A stretch of 64,000 nucleotides of DNA from Macrococcus sp. 19Msa1099 (GTDB lineage Bacteria > Bacillota > Bacilli > Staphylococcales > Staphylococcaceae). The notes below the pieces were generated by a model that saw only the letters and a program-made list of their open reading frames with translations, had not been told where the DNA came from and ran no database searches. The stretch's first letter is position 1; every line of letters begins with the position of its first letter. The position numbers and the translations under genes were made by a program. Shown here piece after piece: positions 35,050 to 45,517 of the stretch. The DNA is taken from assembly GCA_019357535.2 (NCBI GenBank), contig CP079955.1:124001-188000 (forward strand), given 5' to 3'.

Positions 35050-36645
35050 ATGTTTGTCAGTTCGTTTGATCCATTCGGTAACTTAGCAATATCAGCTATC
35101 GTTGCAGCAGTACCGATTATCTTGTTTTTGTTATGTTTAACCGTCTTTAAAATGAAGGGGATAAATGCAGCATTGATTACGCTTGTAGTAACAGCAGTTA
35201 TTGCTTTATTCGTTTTTAAATTGCCTGGAGCAGTCGCTGCAGGAGGCGTAACTGAAGGTGTTGTTCAAGGATTGTTCCCGATTGGTTACATCATTATTAT
35301 GGCAGTATGGCTTTATAAAGTGTCAGTAGAAAGTGGTAAGTTTAAGATTATTCAAGATTCTATTTCTGGAATTTCACCTGACCAGCGCATTCAGTTATTG
35401 CTTATTGGATTTTGTTTTAATTCTTTCCTTGAAGGTGCAGCTGGGTTTGGAGTACCTATCGCAATTTGTGCAGTGTTACTTGTACAACTTGGATTTAAGC
35501 CACTTCAAGCTGCGATGTTCTGTTTGATTGCTAATGCCGCTTCTGGAGCTTTTGGAGCAATCGGTATCCCGGTAGGAATAGTGAATACACTAGGCTTAAA
35601 AGGTGGCGTTACGGCAATGGACGTGTCACAGATGACCGTGTATACACTCCCTATAACAAATATTGCTATTCCATTTATCCTCGTATTTGTATTAAATGGT
35701 ATGAAAGGAATTAAAGAAACTTTACCGGCAATTTTAGTTTCAGGTTTAACTTATGCAGTTACACAAGTGTTGATTACAATCTTTATGGGACCTGAACTTG
35801 CAGATATTATTCCATCTTTACTTGCGATGGCAGCATTGGCGATATTCTGTAACAAATGGCAGCCGAAGAATATATTCCGATTATCAGATGATCAAGTTGA
35901 AACAGTACATCATCCTATTAAGGAGATTATCTCAGCCTGGAGCCCCTTCATCTTCTTGACAGGACTTGTACTTTTATGGAGCTTACCTGCATTTAAAGCA
36001 CTGTTTGCAGAAGGTGGCATATTACAGAAATCGATTCTGACATTCCAGATGCCAGGAACGTTCAATGAAACATTGCAAAAAGGTGTAATGCTAAAACTAG
36101 ATTTAATCGGAGCGACAGGGACAGCAATCTTGCTTGCAGTTCTAATTACCATCGTCACTTCACCTAAAATCAATTTTGGTAAAGCATTTGAATTACTTGG
36201 ATTAACAATTAAAGAACTATGGATACCAGTTATTACAATTTGTGCAATTTTAGCGATTGCGAAGTTAACAACTTATGGTGGTTTAACTGTAGCGATGGGT
36301 CAGGCCATTGCCAAAACAGGTTCAATATTCCCGCTACTTTCACCTGTACTCGGTTGGATTGGGGTATTTATGACAGGCTCTGTTGTAAATAACAATGTTC
36401 TATTTGCTTCTATCCAGGCAACAGCAGGTCATACGATTGGCACAAATCCAGCGTTGCTTGTTGCAGCGAATACAGCAGGTGGTGTTATGGCGAAGTTGAT
36501 TTCTCCTCAATCTATAGCGATTGCTACTGCAGCTGTTGGTGAAGTTGGTCAAGAATCGAAGCTATTAAGTATGACATTGAAATATAGTATTGCATTACTT
36601 GTATTTGTTTGTATTTGGACATTCGCACTTAGTTTAGTACTTTAA
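35050..36645 (+). CDS. lctP: L-lactate permease (LctP/LldP family)
   Basis: A 531-residue membrane protein with roughly a dozen helices. Lactate-permease signatures are FNSFLEGAAGFGVPIAICAVLL, the ANAASGAFGAIGIPVG loop, and the C-terminal GVFMTGSVVNNNVLFASIQ and SPQSIAIATAAVG blocks. It moves lactate with protons. It is followed after 27 bases by ldh with no terminator, so permease and dehydrogenase should be cotranscribed under the Rex-like site. RBS AAAGGAAGAGGAG precedes the ATG. Confidence 0.94.
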   Translation: MFVSSFDPFGNLAISAIVAAVPIILFLLCLTVFKMKGINAALITLVVTAVIALFVFKLPGAVAAGGVTEGVVQGLFPIGYIIIMAVWLYKVSVESGKFKIIQDSISGISPDQRIQLLLIGFCFNSFLEGAAGFGVPIAICAVLLVQLGFKPLQAAMFCLIANAASGAFGAIGIPVGIVNTLGLKGGVTAMDVSQMTVYTLPITNIAIPFILVFVLNGMKGIKETLPAILVSGLTYAVTQVLITIFMGPELADIIPSLLAMAALAIFCNKWQPKNIFRLSDDQVETVHHPIKEIISAWSPFIFLTGLVLLWSLPAFKALFAEGGILQKSILTFQMPGTFNETLQKGVMLKLDLIGATGTAILLAVLITIVTSPKINFGKAFELLGLTIKELWIPVITICAILAIAKLTTYGGLTVAMGQAIAKTGSIFPLLSPVLGWIGVFMTGSVVNNNVLFASIQATAGHTIGTNPALLVAANTAGGVMAKLISPQSIAIATAAVGEVGQESKLLSMTLKYSIALLVFVCIWTFALSLVL

Positions 36646-37620
<975 letters not shown>

Positions 37621-37655
37621 ATAATTTAATCAATGATTAATTGAATGCAATGGAT

Positions 37656-37709
37656 AAACCCTGGACGGTATGAGGAAATTTCTCCTTCTATTACTGTTTG
37701 GGGTTTTTA
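37656..37709 (+). terminator. Structured terminator after ldh
   Basis: AAACCC (37656-37661) pairs with GGGTTT (37701-37706). Inner paired segments around AGGA/TCCT make a long imperfect stem, and a short T run ends it. Confidence 0.65.
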
Positions 37710-37798
37710 TAAGGAGAGAATTATTGTATCACTGTTGAAAGTGACTTAAATTTTAGTTAAGCTTATTAACAATGATTATGACAAAAAGGAGGATATAT

Positions 37799-38632
37799 AT
37801 GAAAATCTCAGCAAAATCGATTTTCTTCGTTATATTAGGTTCATTAATTTTCTCACTTGCAGTGAATGTATTTATTATTCCTGCAAATTTGGGTGAAGGC
37901 GGCGTAACTGGGATGTCATTGATTTTCCTTTACAAGTTTGGTTGGTCACCCGCAATTACGACGTTAATTATGAATGTAGTCTTGCTTATTGTGGGATTTA
38001 AATTTTTATCTAAACGTTCGATGATTTTAACGATTATTTCTATTATTTCGCTTTCTGTATTTTTGAAGCTTACAGAGCCGTTACAACTTCATCTTAAAGA
38101 AGTGCTTGTAAGTACCATCTTTGGAGGGTTTCTCATTGGTGTAGGTATTGGAATGATTGTTCTCGTTGGTGGTACAACTGCAGGAACTACGATTTTAGCG
38201 AGAATTGCACATAAATATCTGGATGTAAACACTTCATATGCGCTACTGTTCTTTGATTTGATTGTTGTAGCTTTATCACTAACTGTTATTTCGGTAGAAC
38301 GTGCGTTACTAACTGTGCTAAGTTTATATATCGGCACAAAGGCGATGGATGTAATGATCGAAGGATTGAACCCTAAGAAAGCCATTACAATCATCTCTCA
38401 AAACCCAGATCCGATAGCGAAGATGCTGGATGAAGATATCGGGCGAGGTGTTACAATTTTGAATGGCCGTGGTTATTATTCTAAAAGAGAAACAGATGTA
38501 CTTTATTGTGTAATCAATAAGCTGCAGTTAACACGTACGAAACGTATGATTAAAAAAATTGATGAGCAGGCATTCGTAGTCGTACATGATGTACGTGATG
38601 TACTTGGTAACGGATTTATGACAGAAGACTAA
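37799..38632 (+). CDS. YitT-family membrane protein
   Basis: A 277-residue protein with about five to six N-terminal membrane helices (FIIPANLGEGGVTGMSLI, LVGGTTAGTTILARI) and a C-terminal soluble DUF2179-type domain (AITIISQNP, GRGVTILNGRGYYS, VLYCVINKLQLTR, VVVHDVRDVLGNGF). This is the YitT/YvjA architecture, function not established. ATG 37799 follows AAAAGGAGGA; the open frame extends 9 codons upstream. It is a single-gene unit bounded by terminators. Confidence 0.88.
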   Translation: MKISAKSIFFVILGSLIFSLAVNVFIIPANLGEGGVTGMSLIFLYKFGWSPAITTLIMNVVLLIVGFKFLSKRSMILTIISIISLSVFLKLTEPLQLHLKEVLVSTIFGGFLIGVGIGMIVLVGGTTAGTTILARIAHKYLDVNTSYALLFFDLIVVALSLTVISVERALLTVLSLYIGTKAMDVMIEGLNPKKAITIISQNPDPIAKMLDEDIGRGVTILNGRGYYSKRETDVLYCVINKLQLTRTKRMIKKIDEQAFVVVHDVRDVLGNGFMTED

Positions 38633-38644
38633 TGCGCTAAATAT

Positions 38645-38686
38645 AAAACCCGGCTGATGTGTTAATAACACAACAGTCGGGTTTTA
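38645..38686. terminator. Terminator after the YitT-family gene
   Basis: AAAACCCGGCTG pairs with CAGTCGGGTTTT (one G-U pair), with an inner TGTGTTAATAACACA repeat extending the stem. It could serve both convergent genes. Confidence 0.82.
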
Positions 38687-38723
38687 CTGTGATTATGATC
38701 TATTTTGACAGAAGAGATATTTC

Positions 38724-39764
38724 TTAGCCTAAGGATGTATCGGAATGAATGAAAGCATCTCTGATATTTTTATTTTCTTCTTCAAATAAGGGGTTGTGGC
38801 TTGAAACGACACCATACTGTTCAGCAGATGGATCGATATATGATTTAATTTTGTTGACTGCTATTGCAGCATCGTGAAAGCAACCGGCGATTAAATTCAC
38901 TTTTGCATCGTGTTTCAATATATCACCGATAGCATAAATACCATCGATATTTGTACTGCCATCTGCATTACCTGCAATATAAAAATTATCTGCACGATGA
39001 AGATTGATATCGCTTTTATCAAGGAGTTCGGAATCCATGTGAAAACCATGATTAATAATGACTTCATCTACAGCTAAAGTATAAATAGTATTATCTTGTT
39101 TTTTGATGACTGCAGAAGTGATATAGTCATCTTGAGCATTAAAAGAATGTATCCATTGGTTATTGAGCTTAATGACACCTAGCTGATCTAATTGATTGAC
39201 CATTTCTTCATGGCCTTTGAAATCTTCTTTGCGACAAATGATGTGTACACTATTAGCATAAGGTGCTATGTCTCTCGCCCAGTCAATTGCAGTATTTCCT
39301 CCGCCAGATATCAAGATGTCCTTATCTTTAAATCTTGTGAGGGAAGGGACGACATAATGAAGATTATTGATTTCAAATCTTTCCGCATCTTGAATATCTA
39401 ATTTTATCGGATTAATAATACCTGAGCCAATTGCAATAATAACACTACGAGAAAAATAAGAGTGCTTATTAGTGATCACTTCAAATGAATGACTGTGGTG
39501 TTTTTTTATATTGATTACCTTTTCGTTGAGATTCACTTCGGGACGAAAGGTTTTACCTTGAGTTACTAAGTCTGTCATTAGTAATGCTGCGGGTTTAGGT
39601 GTTGTGGCACCGATATCCCATACAATCTTTTCTGGATAGAGATTGAGTTTGCCTCCAAGCTTATCATTATATTCAATTATTCGGGCATCTAGACCTCTTA
39701 ATCCTGCATAGAAACTTGCATATAATCCAGCTGGGCCTCCGCCGATGATTGTTACATCTTTCAT
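38724..39764 (-). CDS. iruO: NAD(P)H-dependent flavin reductase IruO-like (ferredoxin-NADP reductase fold)
   Basis: A 346-residue pyridine-nucleotide oxidoreductase. FAD loop IIGGGPAGLYASFYAGLRG at the N terminus, the second nucleotide loop ISGGGNTAIDWARDIA near residue 160, and a final GIYAIGDI FAD site. It lacks a CxxC redox pair, so it is not thioredoxin reductase. The text closely follows recalled S. aureus IruO, which gives electrons to haem oxygenases and reduces hydroxamate-bound iron. ATG 39764 follows AAAGGAAC. It diverges from fhuCBG across a perfect Fur box, supporting a role in releasing iron from imported siderophores. Confidence 0.9.
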   Translation of the reverse strand: MKDVTIIGGGPAGLYASFYAGLRGLDARIIEYNDKLGGKLNLYPEKIVWDIGATTPKPAALLMTDLVTQGKTFRPEVNLNEKVINIKKHHSHSFEVITNKHSYFSRSVIIAIGSGIINPIKLDIQDAERFEINNLHYVVPSLTRFKDKDILISGGGNTAIDWARDIAPYANSVHIICRKEDFKGHEEMVNQLDQLGVIKLNNQWIHSFNAQDDYITSAVIKKQDNTIYTLAVDEVIINHGFHMDSELLDKSDINLHRADNFYIAGNADGSTNIDGIYAIGDILKHDAKVNLIAGCFHDAAIAVNKIKSYIDPSAEQYGVVSSHNPLFEEENKNIRDAFIHSDTSLG

Positions 39765-39825
39765 ATTCTCAGTTCCTTTCTGCTCAATCTTGCTATAATA
39801 AATATTATACATTAAAATATCAATA

Positions 39826-39842
39826 TTGATAATCATTATCAA
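39826..39842. promoter_or_regulatory. Perfect Fur box shared by iruO and fhuCBG
   Basis: TTGATAATCATTATCAA is a full palindrome containing TGATAATNATTATCA with no mismatch. It lies between the divergent starts (62 bases from iruO, 29 from fhuC), so one Fur dimer pair could repress both directions under iron-replete conditions. Confidence 0.92.
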
Positions 39843-39870
39843 TTAATGATAAGAGAGAAAGTTGGGTATC

Positions 39871-40692
39871 ATGAGCAGATTACAAGGGAATAAAGTAACA
39901 ATCAGTTACGGAGATAAAGAAATTGTAAAATCATTGGACATTTCCATTCCAGATCATAAGATCACATCAATCATCGGTCCAAATGGATGTGGTAAATCTA
40001 CATTACTTAAAGGCTTATCGCGTATATTATCCGTGAAGACAGGTGAAATTATACTTGATGGAAAAAGTATTCACGAGCAATCAACTAAAGAAGTTGCTAA
40101 GAAAATTGCAGTACTTCCTCAGTCACCCGATGTAACAGATGGTCTAAGTGTAGAGGAACTTGTAAGTTATGGTAGGTTCCCATATCAAAAAGGATTCGGA
40201 CGTCTATCAGCTGAAGATAAGATGGAAATTGACTGGGCACTTCGTGTGACTGGAACATGGGACTATAAAACACGTAATGTAAATGATTTGTCAGGGGGGC
40301 AGAGACAACGCGTATGGATTGCTATGGCGCTTGCACAAAAGACGGATATTATCTTTCTTGATGAACCTACAACGTATCTGGATATTTCACATCAACTTGA
40401 AATACTGGAGCTTATACAAACATTGAATCGAGAAGAAGGATGCACAATCGTTATGGTGCTTCACGATATTAATCAGGCAATTCGCTTTTCTGATCATTTA
40501 ATTGCAATGAGAGAAGGTGAGATTATTAAAGAGGGTAAGCCAGAAGAAGTTCTGACGAAAGATATATTGGCGAAAGTATTTAATATTGATGCGGAGATAT
40601 CTAATGACCCGCGTAACGGTAAACCGATGCTTGTGACTTATGATTTACTATGCAGACATTATATGAAAGACGTAGCTCGAAATCATGAATAG
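39871..40692 (+). CDS. fhuC: Ferric-hydroxamate ABC transporter ATPase FhuC
   Basis: A 273-residue ATPase of the siderophore importer family. Walker A GPNGCGKSTLLK at about 37-48, Q-loop at LPQSPDVTDG, ABC signature LSGGQRQR, Walker B IIFLDEPTTYLD, and switch His in VLHDINQAIR. The wording is very close to recalled S. aureus FhuC. The ATG at 39871 (MSRLQG) is chosen by homology; a TTG at 39862 is in frame. In S. aureus one FhuC energises several hydroxamate and catecholate permeases. It overlaps fhuB by 8 bases. Confidence 0.95.
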   Translation: MSRLQGNKVTISYGDKEIVKSLDISIPDHKITSIIGPNGCGKSTLLKGLSRILSVKTGEIILDGKSIHEQSTKEVAKKIAVLPQSPDVTDGLSVEELVSYGRFPYQKGFGRLSAEDKMEIDWALRVTGTWDYKTRNVNDLSGGQRQRVWIAMALAQKTDIIFLDEPTTYLDISHQLEILELIQTLNREEGCTIVMVLHDINQAIRFSDHLIAMREGEIIKEGKPEEVLTKDILAKVFNIDAEISNDPRNGKPMLVTYDLLCRHYMKDVARNHE

Positions 40693-41680
40693 AACTTACC
40701 TCTTCAAAAATTATTTTTACTCAGGGCTTTTATTATCAATGATTTTTTTAGTTATTACGTTGTTACTTTCTTTTATGTTAGGTTCAGAAAATTATAGCCT
40801 CTACGAAGTCGTTCAAGCTGTGTTTCATTATAATAATAGTGAGGTCCATAACATCATCCGCGAAATTCGAATGCCACGTGAAGTTGCAGCGATGCTTGTT
40901 GGAATGAGCCTTGCTTGTAGTGGTGCAGTAATGCAAGGAATAACGAGAAACCCACTTGCAGATCCAGCACTTATCGGTCTGAATGCGGGGGCATTGTTAT
41001 TTATCAGTATTATGTTTGCGATAGTACCAGGTGCAAACTTTATAATGATTATGTTATCAGGATTTATAGGTGCGATTATCGGTGGGACAATTGTACTTAT
41101 GCTGGGAAATTCAAAGCGTGGAGGATTTAACGCGATGAAAATTATTTTAGCGGGAGCAGCGGTAAGTACATTGATGACCGCACTTGCACAGGGAGTTTCG
41201 ATATATTTTAAGACGAACCAAAGCAATTTATTATGGTCAAGCGGAGGTGTAACAGGAACAACGTGGCAACATATATTTTATGCAGCACCGGTGATTCTGA
41301 TTACGCTGTTGCTATTATTTATCTTCAGTAGACAGCTTACAATTTTAAGTGTAGGAGATGAAATGGCTGCAGGATTAGGCGTAAATACATCAAAGACGAG
41401 AGTGTTATTCTCAGTGCTCACGATGATACTTGCAGGTGTGGCCGTTGCTTTAGTCGGATCCCTTGCTTTTGTAGGGTTAATGGTTCCCCATATTGCTAGA
41501 ATGCTTGTAGGTATTGATTATAGAAAGTTATTGCCATTTACAACGATACTCGGTGGAATCTTCGTAGTTTGGGCGGATATTATTGCACGTCAGACAGGTG
41601 AGGCACCTATTGGAGCGATTGTCTCGATTATCGGTGTTCCATTCTTTATATATCTTGTCAGAAGGGATGGGACGATGTGA
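40685..41680 (+). CDS. fhuB: Ferric-hydroxamate ABC transporter permease FhuB
   Basis: A 331-residue FecCD-family permease with about ten helices. Family features are REIRMPREVAAMLVGMSLACSGAVMQGITRNPLADPALIGLNAGA, which includes the coupling region, and the late LVGSLAFVGLMVPHIARMLVGIDYRKLLPF. It pairs with FhuG to form the channel for hydroxamate siderophores delivered by FhuD2. Start ATG 40685 lies inside fhuC; the stop overlaps the fhuG GTG by four bases. Confidence 0.94.
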   Translation: MNRTYLFKNYFYSGLLLSMIFLVITLLLSFMLGSENYSLYEVVQAVFHYNNSEVHNIIREIRMPREVAAMLVGMSLACSGAVMQGITRNPLADPALIGLNAGALLFISIMFAIVPGANFIMIMLSGFIGAIIGGTIVLMLGNSKRGGFNAMKIILAGAAVSTLMTALAQGVSIYFKTNQSNLLWSSGGVTGTTWQHIFYAAPVILITLLLLFIFSRQLTILSVGDEMAAGLGVNTSKTRVLFSVLTMILAGVAVALVGSLAFVGLMVPHIARMLVGIDYRKLLPFTTILGGIFVVWADIIARQTGEAPIGAIVSIIGVPFFIYLVRRDGTM

Positions 41681-42684
41681 ACATAAATAAGATAACAAGA
41701 CAGTGGTTCGTGATGATTGCACTTATAATATTATTGTTTATTGTGATTATCATCAGTATGACAACAGGCGACTTTAAAATGGCCCCCAATACTTTTTTAC
41801 GCACATTATTTGGAGCTGGTGATGAAACAGAAACTATGATTCTTTATGAGTTTCGATTGCCGAGATTACTCATTACGATAATGGGAGGCGTCGCACTTGC
41901 TCTAAGCGGTGCCATTTTGCAAAGTATTACGAAGAATCCTCTTGCGGACCCTGGGATAATGGGAATCAATGCAGGGAGTGGCTTCTTCATTGCGCTGTTG
42001 ATGATATTTATACCTGTAGATAGTAGCAACTTTATCTATGTGTTACCTCTTTTTAGCATGATGGGCGCTTTGATTACAATCGGTGTCGTGCTTAAATTAA
42101 GCTATGATAAAGAAACAGGTATTAATCCGGTAAAGATGATACTTATAGGAATCGGTCTTTCTACTGCTCTTAGCGGTGCGATGATGATGCTGACTTCAAC
42201 TTTTAATAAAGAAGATGTAGAGTTTATATCGAAATGGCTTGGCGGGGAAATCTGGGGAGACAGTTGGTCATTTGTAATCATGCTAGGGGTAATATTGTTA
42301 ATCTGTCTGCCATATATTATGCAAAAATTAACGGTACTGAATATATTGAATACTCATGATCATGTAGCGACAGGTGTTGGTGTTAATTTATCAGTAGAAC
42401 GTCGTAATGCGGTGATTATTTCAGTCTTATTATGTGCAGGTGCTGTATCTGTATGTGGAAGTATCGCATTTGTAGGCTTGATAAGCCCGCACATCGCACG
42501 ACAACTTGTTGGTGCAAGACATGAACGTTTTATCCCGGTGACAATCGTGATTGGTGCAATATTACTCAGTTTTGCAGATATGGTGGGACGCCTTCTCATA
42601 TCTCCTGCAGGTATCCCGGCGGGTATTCTCGTAAGCATTATAGGAGCACCATATTTTCTTTATTTGATGAGAAAAAATCTATAG
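41677..42684 (+). CDS. fhuG: Ferric-hydroxamate ABC transporter permease FhuG
   Basis: A 335-residue FecCD-type permease, the partner of FhuB. Family text includes YEFRLPRLLITIMGGVALALSGAILQSITKNPLADPGIMGINAG and VCGSIAFVGLISPHIARQLVGARHERFIP. Start is GTG 41677 in the GTGA overlap with the fhuB stop, implying coupled translation. It is the last gene of the operon; I see no strong terminator in the 95-base gap that follows. Confidence 0.93.
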   Translation: MNINKITRQWFVMIALIILLFIVIIISMTTGDFKMAPNTFLRTLFGAGDETETMILYEFRLPRLLITIMGGVALALSGAILQSITKNPLADPGIMGINAGSGFFIALLMIFIPVDSSNFIYVLPLFSMMGALITIGVVLKLSYDKETGINPVKMILIGIGLSTALSGAMMMLTSTFNKEDVEFISKWLGGEIWGDSWSFVIMLGVILLICLPYIMQKLTVLNILNTHDHVATGVGVNLSVERRNAVIISVLLCAGAVSVCGSIAFVGLISPHIARQLVGARHERFIPVTIVIGAILLSFADMVGRLLISPAGIPAGILVSIIGAPYFLYLMRKNL

Positions 42685-42722
42685 CCCCCACATTAATTCA
42701 ATAGTATAAAATATTATATTGA

Positions 42723-42740
42723 TGCATAATATATTATGCA
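42723..42740. repeat. 18-base perfect palindrome upstream of the GTPase gene
   Basis: TGCATAATATATTATGCA is fully self-complementary. It lies 40-60 bases before the GTPase start, in an A/T-rich gap after fhuG. It may be an operator or promoter-proximal hairpin. Confidence 0.6.
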
Positions 42741-42781
42741 AAAGGGAATGTATATTAAAAGAATGAAGTGGAGTGGGTATG

Positions 42782-43831
42782 ATGGATAAGCATCCATTAA
42801 TAAGTGCGTATACGTCTTTTGTGAGAAATAGGTCAAACGATAAGATAGGAGTTATTGGACAGCCTGATGCAGGAAAAAGTGCGCTTATCAACTTGCTTTG
42901 TGAGAGTAAAGCATATATATCTGTTCAAACGGATGCAACGCTTGATACTAAAGCTTATGCTTATAATGATTATGGTTATCTTGTTGATTTTCCAGGTGTT
43001 GGAACGGAAGTTATGACGGTAAAAAAATATAAAAAAATTATTCAGAATGTAAATATAAAGCATTATCTATATGTATTTTCGAGTAAGATAAAAGCAGTAG
43101 ATATAGAAATAATTAAATATTTAGCGAAGCAAGACAAAGACATTACTTTTATATACAATAAAGTGGATACATTAATCGATGTGCAAGGTGAAGATAATAA
43201 AGAAGCGTTAATTCGTGATAAAGATGTAGAACTTAATGTGATGATGAAAGAAATAATCCATAAAAAACAATCTTATACATTTACAAGCGTAGTAGATCAT
43301 ACGGGTATTGATTCGTTAAAATACGTGCTGGACGAAATCTTTGTGACTGAAGAAACGTTATTTATTAGTCGATATCAAGACAATAAATATAAAGAAAGTT
43401 ATTTAAATTATAAGACCCAATCCGCCTTTCCTAAATTGTTTACGCCAAGCTTTAAAACTATCCTTTTGAAAGCGAACTATAAATCATTAGAGCGCACTAT
43501 AATGGAGCACTTTAAAATACAGGAAGAAGACATTATTGAACATGCACAAAAATGCATTACAATTCAGGAATTAATTGATGAATTTGAACAACAAAACTCG
43601 GATAAAAAGGTGAGCAAAGCGATGGCGCTTACTAAAATCGTGCAGCTTTTAAGAAGTTCCTTTAAAATAAAAAGTGTGAATCCGATTTCGATGGTTGTTA
43701 CATCTATGCTTGAAGTTGGAATTAGCAATGCATTTCCGGTATTACAAGCTATCAGTAAGTATATGAATGAAATTCGTCAGATTGCGGATGACATGATTGT
43801 TGAAGAACAGAAAATTTATAAACAACAATAG
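42782..43831 (+). CDS. Predicted P-loop GTPase of unknown function
   Basis: A 349-residue protein with an N-terminal TRAFAC-type GTPase domain: G1 GQPDAGKS (residues 26-33), G3 as DFPGVGT, G4 NKVD. A strand LYVFSS precedes G4. The C-terminal 150 residues are helical, with a Lys/Glu-rich part and a more hydrophobic end (VNPISMVVTSMLEVGISNAFPVLQAI) that could touch a membrane, loosely like IRG or DUF697-type GTPases. I do not recognise a named family. The ATG at 42782 is 8 bases from GGAG; ATG 42779 and GTG 42773 are alternatives. The alpha-glucosidase starts 13 bases downstream. Confidence 0.75.
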   Translation: MDKHPLISAYTSFVRNRSNDKIGVIGQPDAGKSALINLLCESKAYISVQTDATLDTKAYAYNDYGYLVDFPGVGTEVMTVKKYKKIIQNVNIKHYLYVFSSKIKAVDIEIIKYLAKQDKDITFIYNKVDTLIDVQGEDNKEALIRDKDVELNVMMKEIIHKKQSYTFTSVVDHTGIDSLKYVLDEIFVTEETLFISRYQDNKYKESYLNYKTQSAFPKLFTPSFKTILLKANYKSLERTIMEHFKIQEEDIIEHAQKCITIQELIDEFEQQNSDKKVSKAMALTKIVQLLRSSFKIKSVNPISMVVTSMLEVGISNAFPVLQAISKYMNEIRQIADDMIVEEQKIYKQQ

Positions 43832-43843
43832 GAGGTTATCATT

Positions 43844-45517
43844 TTGTGCACTAGAAAATGGTGGAAAGAAGCGGTCTGTTATCAAATCTATCCAAGAAGC
43901 TTTAAGGATTCTAATGGTGATGGAATTGGTGATATCAATGGTATCACGGAGAAGCTCGATTATTTAAAGGATCTAGGTATCGATGTCATATGGGTGAGCC
44001 CGATATTTGAGTCTCCTAATGATGATAATGGATATGATATTAGTGATTATCAAGAGATTATGCGAGATTTCGGGACAATGGAAGACTTTGATCGCTTGCT
44101 TTATGAAGTACATGCAAGAGGCATGAAATTGATTCTAGACCTTGTCATTAATCATACAAGTGACGAACACAGCTGGTTTGTAGAAGCGAAGAAGAGTAAA
44201 GATAATGAATTTCGTGACTGGTACATATGGAAAGATGGCAAAGATGATAAAGAGCCTAACAACTGGGCTAGTATATTTGAAGGATCAGCATGGGAGTACG
44301 ATGCAACGACAAATCAATATTACATGCACGTATTCAGCAGAAAGCAACCAGATTTAAACTGGGAAAATGAAAACATGCGCCAAGCGATATATAATATGGT
44401 GAACTGGTGGCTGGACAAAGGTATCGATGGATTCAGGGTGGATGCGATTAGTCATATTAAGAAAAGTTTTGATAAGGGAGATTTGCCTGGAGCAGATAAG
44501 CTGGGCTACGCAGAATCTTTCGAAGGACATATGAATCAACCAGGTATTCAAGAGTACTTGCAGGAACTTAAAGAAAATACATTTGATAAATATGACATTA
44601 TGACAGTGGGTGAAGCCAATGGTGTAACGATTGAAGACTCAGAAGAATGGGTCGGTGAAGAGAACGGCAAATTCAATATGGTCTTTCAATTTGAACATTT
44701 AAATCTATGGGATCATAACGTAGGTAAGAGCTTTGATATTAAAGGGTATAAAGATGTTCTGAATAGCTGGCAAAAAGGACTTGAGGATAAAGGATGGAAT
44801 GCGCTATTTATTGAGAACCATGATCGTCAACGGGTGTCATCTACATGGGGAGATGATGAAGAATATTGGTATGAAAGTTCTACAAGTCATGCTGTTGTAT
44901 ATTTCTTGCAGCAAGGAACACCATTTATATATCAAGGGCAAGAAATAGGTATGACGAACTACCCATTTGAAGATATTATAGATTTCGATGATGTACATGC
45001 AAAGAATATTTATAATCAAGAACTCAAAAAAGGTGTACCTAAAGAAGAAGTGATTGAGATGCTAAGACGTATCTCAAGAGACAATACGAGAACTCCGATG
45101 CAGTGGGATGATACGAAAAATGCGGGATTCACGAAAGGAACACCATGGCTTAAAGTAAATCCAAATTTTGAAGATATCAATGTATTTAAACAAGAGAAAG
45201 ATGAAAATTCCATCTTAAATTTCTATAAGCAGTTAATCCAGCTTAAGAAAAAACATCTTACATTAACATATGGGACATTTGATTTAATCTACCCTGAAGA
45301 TACTAAAGTATTTGCATATACGAGAACGTATGAAGGTGATCAGTTTATAATCATTGGAAATTTGAGTCACGACAAAGTGACGTTGAAAAAAGATGAATCG
45401 CTTAAAATGAGTGATGAATCCCTTGTACTCTATAACTATCAGAAAGAAGAAAGATCTGAGGACATATTTACTTTTCAGCCTTTTGAGGCGCGTATATACC
45501 ATATCGAAAACAGGTGA
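43844..45517 (+). CDS. GH13 alpha-glucosidase (oligo-1,6-glucosidase/maltase family)
   Basis: A 557-residue cytoplasmic glycoside hydrolase. Catalytic residues can be placed: nucleophile Asp200 (GFRVDAISH), acid/base Glu257 (TVGEANG), transition-state Asp327 (IENHDRQR). The calcium-site-like DSNGDGIGD is at 22-30. Ala201 after the nucleophile suggests alpha-1,4 (maltase-like) rather than 1,6 preference, an inference from family mutagenesis. Start is TTG 43844, with AGGAGG 8 bases upstream inside the end of the GTPase gene. No malR or sugar transporter is adjacent, unusual for this enzyme. Confidence 0.92.
   Translation: MCTRKWWKEAVCYQIYPRSFKDSNGDGIGDINGITEKLDYLKDLGIDVIWVSPIFESPNDDNGYDISDYQEIMRDFGTMEDFDRLLYEVHARGMKLILDLVINHTSDEHSWFVEAKKSKDNEFRDWYIWKDGKDDKEPNNWASIFEGSAWEYDATTNQYYMHVFSRKQPDLNWENENMRQAIYNMVNWWLDKGIDGFRVDAISHIKKSFDKGDLPGADKLGYAESFEGHMNQPGIQEYLQELKENTFDKYDIMTVGEANGVTIEDSEEWVGEENGKFNMVFQFEHLNLWDHNVGKSFDIKGYKDVLNSWQKGLEDKGWNALFIENHDRQRVSSTWGDDEEYWYESSTSHAVVYFLQQGTPFIYQGQEIGMTNYPFEDIIDFDDVHAKNIYNQELKKGVPKEEVIEMLRRISRDNTRTPMQWDDTKNAGFTKGTPWLKVNPNFEDINVFKQEKDENSILNFYKQLIQLKKKHLTLTYGTFDLIYPEDTKVFAYTRTYEGDQFIIIGNLSHDKVTLKKDESLKMSDESLVLYNYQKEERSEDIFTFQPFEARIYHIENR

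Noticed and set aside
38724..39764. Thioredoxin reductase
   Set aside because: The FAD and NADPH loops are shared, but there is no redox CxxC pair; the text follows IruO-type ferredoxin-NADP reductases.
42723..42740. Terminal repeat of an insertion sequence
   Set aside because: The palindrome occurs once, no transposase or target duplication is present, and it is next to a promoter-sized gap.
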